From NCBI RefSeq assembly GCF_933775445.1, contig NC_065874.1, forward strand, positions 7,955,001 to 8,019,000: a stretch of 64,000 nucleotides of DNA. Reading direction: 5' to 3'. The DNA is from Argentina anserina (lineage: Eukaryota > Streptophyta > Magnoliopsida > Rosales > Rosaceae). The translations under genes were made by a program, and so were the position numbers. The notes under the pieces are model-generated. The model saw nothing but the letters and a program-made list of their open reading frames with translations. It was not told where the DNA came from and made no database searches. Each line of letters opens with the position of its first letter. Position 1 is the stretch's first letter. Positions 49,318 to 60,169 of this stretch are shown piece after piece.

Positions 49318-52300
49318 TGTAATAACCCTAGATTTTAAAACAATATGTGAATTGATTTCAATTCTATTAAGTTTTGGAATTTTCAAATAAAATGAAACTT
49401 ATTGTTTGCGATGCTTTGAAACGAAAAACGGAAACGTTTTCGGAACGTTTATTAAGAAAAACGTTACGTTTCCGAACGAGAGTATCGACTTTTATTTCGT
49501 CGCTCGGTTACGAAAACTTTCTTCACGAAAGTTGTAGAGCTCGTCGATACGAGTTCGGGGATATGTGACACGTTCGAATCGGACGACGTACGTAAAAGTT
49601 ATTAACGACGGAAGTTAGTTTCCGATTTTGGGAGGGGGTATAAAAGGAAATTGTTTTAGTTAGGGTTCCCATAATTGGAAACCCCTTCTCTCACTCATCC
49701 GCCGCACACCCCTCTCTTCTCTCTCGGCTTCTCTCTCCCTCTCACCCCGAAACCTCACTCTCTCATCCCCGACCTTCTCTCCCTCTCGACCCCGCCATCT
49801 CCCATCACCCACCTTCCATCACCGATCTCCCTCTCCCTCTCGACTCTCTATTCTTCCTCACCTTTTCCCCGACCCCACGCAGAAGCTCGAAGCTCGGGGG
49901 GGGGGGCCTCAACGTCGTGCTTCCTCGTCGACGACGAGCCTGGGCAAGCTTGCTACCACCCTTTCCTCACCCCGGAACCCCCGCGCCGAAGGATCGAGCC
50001 TCGAGTCGCCGTTCCATAGCTGCTCGACCTCCTCTACCGACACCTCAAGTCGATTCAAGGTTCAAGGTAAGGATCGGTGATTTCGATGTGTGTGTATGCT
50101 TGTTGTTGATTTGAGAGAGATTGGGAGATTAGGGTTTCGAATTGGAGAATTTGGGATTGAAATCGGCGGTGAAGGAGGGTGAGAGATACCACCGCCTAGA
50201 GGCGGCGCGTGGGGAGGTCTGAGGTGGCGGAGGGGCTGCCTAGGACCGTAGGAGGATAGAGGGAAGGAAGAGGGTGGTTTTGGTGGTGGCGGTGGCGCGA
50301 TACGCGCCGTGGTTAGCCTCGGCGCGTGGGCCCCACGCGCGGCCGGCCGGAGGTGGCGCGTGTGCCACACGCGCCGCCGGGTGAGGCGGTGTAAATAGTT
50401 TTGACTGAAAGGGTATTTTTGTAATTTACTGTGTAATGGTAAATGTAAATGTAAATTTTAATTACTGCGGTAAATGTAATTAATTTTTACCTTCGGTAAA
50501 TGTAATTATAATTTACTTTCAGTAAATGTAAAAAGTAAATTGTAAAAAGGGTAATTTAGTAAATTTTATTTACTGAATTTGTATTTACATTAAATCGTAC
50601 GTATACGTACAGAAATACGTATTAATATTTATACGTACAGAAATACGTATTAATATTTATACGTATAGAAATACGTATTAATATTTATACGTACAGAAAA
50701 TACGTATTTAATATTTATACGTACAGAAATACGTATTTAATATTTATACGTACAGAAATACGTATATAATATTTATACGTACAGAAATACGTACTAATGG
50801 AGTATTGTACAGTAACCGTGAATAGTGAACAGTGAACAGTAACTTCGTATAACCAAAATTGCTGAACAGTACCGTATATTACTGTTTTGGCATTTAAAGG
50901 TTTACGAAACGATTCTAAATTCTTGTTTTATCTTTTTAAGGTGATCGCTAAATCGAGGAAAGGGATTATTATCGGAAATTGAGGAATTACGCTCAAGTCA
51001 ATAAGGTGAGTAAAATCTCACTGAATTACGAATCTACCCTCGTGGTGATTCAACATTTTTACAAGTGTGTTTATCATATGAATTACAACATGTATATAAT
51101 TTTGTGGACTACATATATACAGTATAATGGTAATAAGTACATATATATATATAGTTCATTAAATTACGTACTGTTATTAATTCATTAAAAATAGTCATTT
51201 CGGTGACAGAAAAATTGTGCATGTGTGTGATTTAAACGGTACGATATGATGTGAGATTATCGTACGTAATTTTCAGGTGTTTATGAAATATGACATGTAT
51301 AGGATATAGTGGACTATGTATATATTGTATAAATGGTAAATAAGTACGAATATATATAGTTTGCTATATAATATACTGTTATGATTTTTATTGTGGATAT
51401 ATCGTGAAAGTTTTAAAACGTACAATATGATGAGTGATTATTGTACATGATTTTATCACGAAAAATGTGAAATATTGTGATTTGTCTTCGGACGTGATGT
51501 GTGGTACAATATGATGTGAGATTATTGTACATGTGATTTTATCACGAAAAATGTGAAATATTGTGATTTGTCTTCGGACGTGATGTGTGGTACAATATGA
51601 TGTGAGATTATTGTACATGTGAGGCAAGTCGGAACCTAGCCTTTGGCCGGGCGAAAGTTACGATACAGTTAGAGCTCTAGTCTGTCTGCCATAGTACTGC
51701 ATGAGGTAACGGGTGGTTATCTGATCATGGGTACTCAGCTTGTTTTGGATGTTGGGTGGCGGGTGGTTGCCCAACATCAGCGGTATACTAAGTGAGGGGT
51801 AACGGACGTGTACCAGCGCTCATTAGTTACCATTTTGTGAAAGTTTTAGAGTAACCAGATGGGTTGCTCGTTTTCTCATGATTTTCATTATACTGTGTTG
51901 ATGTGGAATTGTGTCTTTTACGAGACGAGAGTTATTTTAGTATTTTACTCATACGAGCTGTAAAGCTTACCGGGTTTGTGTTTACAATCCCGGTGCACCA
52001 ATTCGATGGTGTAGTGGATGACTCCGCAGGTGTACATTAGCGAGAATTGACGGACCGCTCAGAGGACTTGAAGAGATTTACCTCCAGCTTGCGTGAGGAT
52101 TTTGTGTGGCTATTTTGTGAGAGATTGTGAGGATTATTACATTCCAACTTATGTAATGTAAATTATAAATTGGGTTGTAATAATTGGTTTTCTGAGTTGT
52201 ATTGATAACTCATTGATGATCCGCTGTGCACTTGAATGATTTCGATTTTCATTGAGATTATTTTTGTGTTTAACGATTCTAAGATTTTGAGCTTTGAAGC

Positions 52301-52322
52301 TCGAAGTTTTAGGGTCGCTACA
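49318..52322 (+). repeat. Large-LTR element, right LTR
   Basis: This is the 3005-bp partner of the left LTR. Its TATAAAAG promoter (49639-49646) points toward the separated 5' piece of the receptor kinase, in antisense to that gene. Confidence 0.93.
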
Positions 52323-52535
52323 GGAATTACTCGGAATGTAAGTCCAAGAGGTCAAGTTATTGTGGGTTTGGATTGGAAAGCTGGTTTTCCATTTTAGAAG
52401 TGCCTCTGCTTCACTAGAAGTAGAACTAAAGAGAGCAAGAGCATTATGTGGTGATAGTACTAGTAGAACATAGAGAATAACGCAAGCTACGAAGTAAGCT
52501 CTACCATAACAGCATGTTGCTGTCATGATTCTCAT
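52323..52535 (-). pseudogene. LRR receptor-like kinase, 5' part before insertion
   Basis: The first 71 codons of the receptor kinase: Met at 52535, hydrophobic signal peptide (FVACVILYVLLVLSPHNALA), then the LRRNT-type start (SEAEALLKWKTSF...NNLTSW). The frame ends exactly at the element border and would continue in phase at 42713 if the element and one GGAAT copy were absent. Upstream sequence from 52536 should be the native promoter. In this allele, translation would run into LTR sequence and stop. Confidence 0.9.
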
Positions 52536-55043
52536 GGGTTTAAAGTGTATGTGCTTGCTGTATGAATTACTTTGATGCGCCAGAGAATTTTTTATATAGT
52601 ACTCTGCAATATTGGCAGCATTATATAGCTAGTGAACGTCATAGATCATACTTGTAATAGTTTCAGAGGTGAAACTTAATACCGATCATCGGTTACTCAA
52701 GTCTTTAGTCTTCGTCCGTTATCAGTGAAGTTAAAATTGGAAATTTGGCATATTTTCGTGTTCGAAACTTTGAATTGGCAACCAAAACGAAAGAAGTGAG
52801 TCTTTTGGTGTTTGACTGGCCTTAACGAGCGTCTCTTTTGGGTTAATAATGCCGAAGAGATTCGATTTAAGTCCTGGCAAGTATTGAACGATGAACAGAT
52901 CGATCGATGAAAACGAATTGAGACCTGCTGTCATCACTTTGTTTCTTCTTATGAAGATTTTGAGTGGCCTTAAAAATGAACGTGTCTGTTGGGTTTGTAC
53001 TCCAAAACGAATGGTGGAGGGGTTCATGGCATGGACGTGACTGAAAAACCAGTCGATCCTTCTTGTTCCATACGTCGACAATCAGTCTTCGTTTTAAGTC
53101 TCCATTTGTCTCGTTGAAGGGTAATCTGTATTCATCTTCTTCTTTTTCTAGTTCTGATCATCAAAGATGCGTATATCCAACGTCCAAACTAACCACTTTG
53201 CTGTTGTGTTCGTGTAGTTAGATAGATATCAATTATACTAGTGCATAAGATTACTGCAATTAAGCCTACTCCCGACATTGCAGATAATTAGTGCACTTTA
53301 AGTCTCTACGTACTCTGATGAGTATGACAGTATTAAGCAATAATGGGTAGACATAACTTTATGAGAGTATATATTAGTAACTTAAGGTTTGTTCAATCAA
53401 CTAAGACTGTAATACATACGTTTTCAACATCAAGCTCTTTGATCTTCGACATAACGAATTTATCTTATGAGTCTAATTGCAAGATTTGAGATGAGAGTTA
53501 TTAAGATCCTTTCAACTGCACGATTTTTTTTTTTTTTTACAAATATCAACTTAGCCGCCAAGATATTAAAACTGGCTACTTGTTCTTTTTATGGGGATCT
53601 TCCTATTTTATATTCCAGATGCACGAATTCCTCATTTTCTATTGGATAAAACTTTTAACAAAACATATATTACTAAAGTCACAACTAAAAATGAAATAAG
53701 GTGTGATGAACAGATGATTGTAAAATAGGGAGATATTTTTCAGTAGTACATGAGGACCATGTAGCATAATGTGTTAGTCATCCTTGTCAGTGATAATTTG
53801 ACACCTAGGTTTTTTCTTTAACTTAATGAGAAATACAGTTATTAGGTTGAAATGGAAAAGACCGCATTGGGTCTCTTAGTTTTGCGTTTTTTCTGGTTTG
53901 GTCCTCTGTTGAAAAAAAGGTTGATTTCACCAAATAATACCCCATCTATTGTCCTATCTAACCTTTAATACTTCGTGTGAAATCACTCTTGAAAAATTTC
54001 TCACTCATCTCAATCAATCTTCTTCGACTTTATTTTGTTGTTGTGAGTATGTAAACGGTAAACATTGTTGCTCTTCGGTCTTCAACCATTTTATTCTCCC
54101 ATATATTCTTCTTTAATGACAATACATTTTATTTATTAGTAATTTAGTTCAAAATTTTAGGGAACATTATAACCAACTAGCCCTTTACCCGTGCATATGC
54201 ACGAATTCAACTTCTCCCTTTTTAATCATTTGTAATTTATATATATTTTTTACTATTTTACATTTTTAACCCCGTATTTTATTATTTTAGTTTATCATTC
54301 TCTCTAACATGTGTATAGTAAAGATCTAATTTTTAGTGAAGCCATAGACACCAAAAAAGGGCTTCTAGTTATAGCAGTGGATATATATATATATATATAT
54401 ATACTAGCCTTTTACCCGTGAATATTTTCACGAAAGTTATTTTGATCATAACTTCCCACTACCTACTACTCAAGTTTCTTTTCTACATTTATCGCTTAAT
54501 TTTATTTGTTTTGCTTTTTACCTTACAGTCCCTATGTTTGTTTGTGACAAACTGATGACAAAAGAACATTTCCGTCAGTTCGTAATTTAGTGGTACTTGG
54601 GTGCTGGTTTTATTGTAGTAGATTACTATAATATTATAAACCTAACACCCCAAAAAAATAGTGTTACCCTTATGTTATTCTTACTATTTAACAAAATTAC
54701 ATAAAGAGATAATTGGATATATACTCAATATTGTCAAGTCTTTTTTAAAATAAAATCATACATATTTTACTTTTATTTTACACGAGCGTCACACAAGTTA
54801 CAAGTACGAGGCATATATACTAATAAGTAATAATACAAGCCTTAAACTAGGGCAAATATTACATCCCGGTTCCGCCACTAATCCCAATTCTTGATCTCTC
54901 TACATCCCCATAGCTGTGATCAGGGCCATAATCGGCACCTTATTATCAAACATTGATCAACAACGAAATCGTATTGTAGGAAACTCTTAATTAAAGAAGA
55001 AACGACATGTCTGTCCGGTTGTAACTGAAGGTTTTGATTATAG
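52536..55043. other. Intergenic region, RLK promoter and repeats
   Basis: About 2.5 kb. The first few hundred bases should be the receptor kinase promoter. The rest is AT-rich with poly-T and a (TA)n tract near 54381-54402 and a pair of repeated motifs (listed separately). No gene is supported; the open frames seen lack coding character. Confidence 0.5.
54176..54445. repeat. Repeated ACTAGCC-TTTACCCGTG motif pair
   Basis: Two related words about 225 bp apart: ACTAGCCCTTTACCCGTGCA then TATGCACGAA (from 54176), and ACTAGCCTTTTACCCGTGAA then TATTTTCACGAA (from 54403). Each has a hairpin (CGTGCATATGCACG; CGTGAATATTTTCACG). Similar words mark the ends of short interspersed elements in many plants. 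The class is uncertain. Confidence 0.4.
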
Positions 55044-56252
55044 TTATGCAGTGGGATAGTAAGCTACACCAAGGCCACAAAGATCCCCTTTTCCCGCAAC
55101 GACGGGAGATCTCAAGATTTTCATGTATCCATTGTCACCCCAGTCCAGTCCCCATGAATTCTTAATTAGCCAATAGTCGAGTCCGTCTTCACTCGTCCCG
55201 TACCCAATAATTGTTACAGCATGGTTCACGTCGTCCCTGCATGGACCCTGGAACACCCCAGTACCGAAATGTTGAAAGGCATCTCCATGAATGTCAATGG
55301 CAACTGAGACTGGTTGGAGAGACACAGCCTTAAGTAGAAGATCTTGACTACCAGGAGGAATAGTTGTATAGCCAGTTATATGGGCAGCATGCTGACTTGC
55401 CTTTTTTGCGTTGCATTCTTTGTTGTCGTTGCCCCGGTATGGGTAATTATTTTCTTGGGTGATTCCTCCATTGTGTTGGATGTATTCTAAAGCAACATCA
55501 ATGTCACTAGGCTCACAACCATGGTTATTCACGTCACAGTCCACAAGCTGTTGCTCCGACAGTGAGATCAATTTGCCGGTTTTGATTTTTGTAATTCCTT
55601 CCACAGCAGCAACCGCCGTAAATGCCCAGCACGCACCTGCATGAATCAAACCAAGAATTACGGGGAGGACTTAATTAAGCTTCTTCTATATACGTAATAA
55701 CAATAAGCAAATAAATAATTAATATTTACAATAATTTACTATAGTTTTGAGATATGCATGGTACGTGATTCTCGAAGACTTACCACATTTAGGCCCTTGA
55801 TCCTTTATAGGAGTGACGGCCCCATGTTCCCTCCAGTCAATGCGTGCTGGAATAGGATGACTGCTCGTATTTCGCCCGCTTTTGTCACTGGACAATACAT
55901 CTTCAGATGAAGTTGTTGAACTTGTGCCGGCACGCATTTTGAACCCAGCATGATGCCTGAGGAATTCTTCATTGGTCATATCGGAAAATTTGTTGACGCT
56001 TAACGTGTAGGTCGTGTTCCCTTCGTTATTGAATTTCTCGACAAACTCCACATTCTTCTTAAATATGGCAAAACGTCGTTCCTTCTCTTTGCTATCTGGG
56101 TACTTGCGCCCATGCTTAGCCATCCATTGCTCATGTTTATCAGCAAGCTGGGAAATGGTTTTGTACGATGCAAGGGATGTGGCTTGGGATGCTAGAATTC
56201 CCAAGACGATGAATATGACAATCATCACAAGGTTTTGCTCATAATGAGTCAT
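55044..56252 (-). CDS. Papain-type cysteine protease, SAG12-like (C1A with I29 prodomain)
   Basis: Two exons, 56252-55784 and 55636-55044, encode 353 aa, normal for the family. A signal peptide (MIVIFIVLGILASQ) is followed by an I29 inhibitor prodomain with an ERFNIN-like helix (ERRFAIFKKNVEFVEKFN) and the mature enzyme. The catalytic residues are seen: Cys in CGACWAF, His in DVNHAVTIIGYG and Asn in LIKNSWGLDWGDNGY. The intron falls at the usual site just before the catalytic Cys. One oddity: the oxyanion-hole loop reads QGPKCGACW, one residue longer than the usual QGxCGxCW. Enzymes of this type act in the vacuole or apoplast during senescence and defence. The Met is followed directly by the signal peptide, which supports the start. 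Confidence 0.93.
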
Positions 56253-57844
56253 TGTTCAGAATCTAATTAGCACTGATATAATAATCAGATTGCTATAGCT
56301 AGCTGTGTACTAATGGAATCTGAAAACGAGTACGTAGTACCTGATGAGCGTGCAAGCTTTAACTTCAAGAGGCATGCATGCATACTATGTTGGAAAATGT
56401 TTGGGGGTTATATAAACGATGAGCGTCCGTGTACGTCAATCATATATAAAATTCTTCTTGAATCCACAGAAGTACTAGTTTTTGCACAAAAAACAAAAGG
56501 GAAATTGACTCGTCTCAGAACGTGGAAAATGGGCACATACAAGTGACAAATCCACATTTTGCTATTTTTCGTTCTTTCCGGAATGTCCAGTTTCCGCGTG
56601 TTTGTGGAAATTTAAGAAATGAGAAATGTCAGCTTCTCCACTAAGTGACTTGTAATGACTTGCAAACGGTGGAGCCGTCTTGGTCGACTCGATCGACTCT
56701 CGAGTCTAGTTACGATGGACCAGTTCTGATCGAGATCCTGGGCCTTTCAAGGTAAGTGGGTATTGCTAGCTTCCAAACTCCTGCGTGTACATAGGGCACT
56801 AAAGTATAGTCAATTGTCATCTTCTCGGTATGGCTGAATTATATTCGTGTCACTTAGTTTGTTCGATGTCGCAAACAAGGCACTACCGCCATTACCAAAG
56901 AATCAAATTCTAACATGATAGTCAATTAATGCTCCGCTAGAACTAGGTTGCCACTTGATGAGTTCAACATACACGCTTGACCAAGCATTAAGGCCTTGTT
57001 CTCCTAAAAAAACAAAAAACATTAAGGTCTTGTACCCTTGTAGAGTTGTAGTGGAGGCTTGTACCCCATCAATTTCATACATTATTTTCTTTACTTTTTT
57101 GGGTAAGCGTGAGGGAACAAACTTGTTTCCTATAAAATGTATTAATAAAAAAGGAAGTGTACAAAAAATGGAGGACTAAATCAATGTCAACAACAAAACT
57201 AAATATGACTACTAAAAAAAATTGTAAATTAATATTGAATTTTAACATATAATGACTAAGCAAATTAAAAAATTGTAACCATGAAGTTGAACTCCCAACT
57301 AATCTTACACTTTTACGCGCAGTAGAAACCACATGGCAACCAAAACATTTCACTTCATCATCAACATACCACTTGTAGATTTTAATTAAGCAACTCATCA
57401 TCAAGATGTAAGTGATAGTTTGAGATGCCCAAAAAAACCAGACCGCAAGGAACACAATCCATCATACCATTCTCTGCTAAAAAAATAAAAATAAAATGCA
57501 ATTGTTGTATAGGTGTGTCTTTTTTTTTTAATTACGTGTGCCCTTGTATGCTTCTTGAAATTTAATCAAATTTGAACAAATTTTCAAATTTCCTTCAAAC
57601 TTATGCCCTTGTATGCCGATCGCCCTGTTGTGATGGATTTAAGACTTTTAGAGGCACATGTGATTAAAATAAAAGAATAGGAGCACAAATGATAGCATGC
57701 CTAAAATTAAGAATAGTAAACTAAAATTAATCATTGTTTTATTATTTTGAAAAAAAAAAACCATGCATTTTCATTTTTATGTTGACTAAAAGACGACTTT
57801 AATGAATCTGAAGTGGATTTGATTCGAGGTGCTAAGGCTATTTA
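56253..57844. other. Intergenic region, protease promoter side
   Basis: About 1.6 kb, AT-rich, holding the presumed protease promoter. No supportable gene or transposon terminus was seen. Confidence 0.45.
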
Positions 57845-58262
57845 GAGCATCTCCAACAGATTATGCATTTTGGAGAAAAATTGTCAAATTTTCACTCCAA
57901 CCGCTTCCACATCCCATTCTCCAAAATAAAAAGAGATGAAAGATGAGAGATGATTCTCCATATTTACAGGATTTGGCAAAAAAATTGCATAACCAAATAT
58001 TAAATGCTACACTTTCTCCAACAATTCAAACTTAGATTACAACCAATCAAAAATATGAATAATTTATTGTAAGCTAACAATATAAGAATATATAATACTT
58101 TATCATAATAATTAATGATAAAATTAAATATTTTTCTTATTGTAATAAATGAGAAATCTGCAAAATAAGAAAACTGTTGGAGTTTGAGCATGAAAATTTT
58201 GGAAATTTTGAATTTTACTTCTCTATTTTAGAAAAAATATAGAGAAGTTGTTAGAAATACTC
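57845..58262. mobile_element. PIF/Harbinger-like MITE
   Basis: A 418-bp AT-rich element with imperfect terminal inverted repeats: left GAGCATCTCCAACAG, right ending TTGTTAGAAATACTC (its complement GAGTATTTCTAACAA). It is flanked by TTA on both sides (57842-57844 and 58263-58265), the target duplication of Tourist/PIF-type elements. No coding capacity. Divergence between the ends suggests an old copy. Confidence 0.7.
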
Positions 58263-60055
58263 TTATCGTTTGTCCGACATGCGCTCGGCTAATGCCATTG
58301 CATATAGTTAGCAAAAATATTTATTCCGAGGTAGAATGTCAACGTACTTTTAGTACTGTGATACCTCCTCATGTGGAGGATATTTAATTATAATTTCAAA
58401 GTATAATGATTGTGAATGAATTTGATTCATTTTCCAAAAAAACAAAAGTAGCATTTCTGTCATCTACATTAAGATCGGTATGCCAGAATGAACATAATCG
58501 TGATGGTAGAGAATTAATAGAGAATTTCACTTGGCCAGCACTAAAATTATTTTAAAGATTCAATCGATGTTGAACAATTAAAACTAATGTCTACATGGTA
58601 TTTTAAGAATGGGAAAACGGGGTGGGGGCGGGGAACTCTCCGGTTTTCCCCACATCTGGCACGTGAGGGCGGGGGTGGGTTGCCCCATCGACGGTGTGGT
58701 GGGCGGGGGCGGCTTTCTCCATTACCCAAGTTCTTTTTTTTTGGTCAATATCCATTACCCAAGTTCCCATTTGTTTTTTTTTTTCTCTTTTTTGTTTCAG
58801 TTTGTTTTTTTTGTCCAAGATTTTTTGTTTGTTTGCTTTTTTTTACTTATATATTTTTTATTATTTGAATTTTCACTCATATAATAATCATGACTTGAAA
58901 TGCTTATAAGATGTTATGAGTATTTTTATTATTTGACTATATTATATAGGACGATAATATTATCTAACTACTATGAAAGTAAATTTCATCCCTATGCAAC
59001 AATCGATCTACGACGACGTAACAAAATTTTAATGCTATAAACCATATATTTTTCATTGACTAATGTAAGTTTCCTTGTCATTGAGTACATTTGACAAGCT
59101 GCACTATTTTTCACTAAATATTATGACAAAAAAAATGTCCGAAGATTCTTATAGTGAGGAAATAGTTCATTACCAAAACATACTTATAAAGACGAAAAGT
59201 TATTTTTCTATTATTTATCATTTTTAACTATAATTAACTACTTAGAAGGAAATTCATATAGTTAGTGGTGAAATCTATTTCGTCAAATATATTTGACGAT
59301 TATTTTTCTACGCTAAAAATTTTTCCTTGCAAATTGACTATTTTTGTTGTAGTGAATATGGTTCTCAATTTTTATTAACCAAAATTGATTTTGTTACACT
59401 TTTTTGAAAAATCAGTAATTTGATTAATTTGATTATGTGTTGTAAAACTGAAGAATTATAGAGAATTCATAGGAAATATGAATTCGACCATTTATAGCTT
59501 AGTCGGATTCAACTTGAGAATGCTCAATTTAAAAATAAGAATTTATTTTTTATTTTTTTAAAAAGAGAAAATAATAGTTTCCAACTATTACAAGAATTTA
59601 GAAAATAAAAAAACAAAAATAATTCCCAACTAAAAAAAAAATTTCAGATTATAATCCCCAACTGAAAAATAAAAATTTCAGTGAATCCCCATTTTAAAAA
59701 ATCCCCCACGGGGATGGGGGAGCGAGGAGATGCCCCATATGCCCATTCTGCTGCCATTAAAAAATTATAGCTTCTCCCATTTTGACAATGTCCAGAATGT
59801 GCGGAGCTTAAATATTATGTTGATGAAATGAAGTTGAAGAAAGGCAATTGAGGTGAGATGGGTTACGTAACAATGAATCTATTGACGAAATAACTAGAGT
59901 TAAAGAAGAAAATCACAATCAATTGATGAAAACTCTACTCTAGTTTCAAAACAAAAAAATCTATTGTTGAACAATATTTACATACTCACTGTCTTATTCA
60001 CTTATTTTGTGAGTTCTTAACCAGCAGCTTAAGAATTGACTATCGAAACTGATGA
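58263..60055. repeat. AT-rich region with G/C-rich islands at 58606-58730 and 59695-59745
   Basis: Two short islands full of GGGG/CCCC words are separated by about 1 kb of AT-rich DNA, which may be the subterminal parts of one non-autonomous DNA transposon. Clear inverted repeats and a target duplication were not found, so this is tentative. No gene is seen. Confidence 0.3.
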
Positions 60056-60169
60056 CATTTATTTAACTCGTTTACAGAAAAATGGAAGATACAACTGCGA
60101 ACTAAAACGGATCATTTATTTAACTCGTTTACAAAAAAAGGGAAGACACAACTGCGAACTAAAACGGCC
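60056..60169. repeat. 57-bp tandem duplication
   Basis: Two adjacent copies (60056-60112 and 60113-60169) share CATTTATTTAACTCGTTTAC and AACTGCGAACTAAAACGG and differ at a few sites. No function is apparent. Confidence 0.85.

Larger units (their letters stand above)
42719..52322 (+). mobile_element. Large-LTR Gypsy-derived element (LARD-like) inserted in the LRR-RLK
   Basis: The element has LTRs of 3008 bp (42719-45726) and 3005 bp (49318-52322) starting TGTAATAACCC and ending GTCGCTACA. It is flanked by the 5-bp duplication GGAAT (42714-42718 and 52323-52327). An initiator-Met primer site TGGTATCAGAGCC is at 45729-45741, and a polypurine tract AAGGGGGGTAGA lies just before the right LTR. 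The 3.6-kb internal region has no intact gag-pol: only relics of a Gypsy protease and a chromodomain-bearing integrase tail, so it must be non-autonomous. By eye the LTRs differ by two substitutions and a G-run of 14 versus 11, so insertion is very recent. It is antisense to the receptor kinase. Confidence 0.95.

Noticed and set aside
42719..52322. Two nearly identical 3-kb blocks with matching sets of open frames, suggesting a tandem gene duplication
   Set aside because: They are LTRs: same TG...CA ends, 5-bp target duplication, primer-binding site after the left copy and polypurine tract before the right copy. The open frames inside (for example those near 43076, 43466 and 44792) are unsupported by any domain.
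58587..58868. Overlapping frames in the G-rich island
   Set aside because: Several frames are open on both strands because of G/C and poly-T runs, which is typical of low-complexity DNA rather than a gene.
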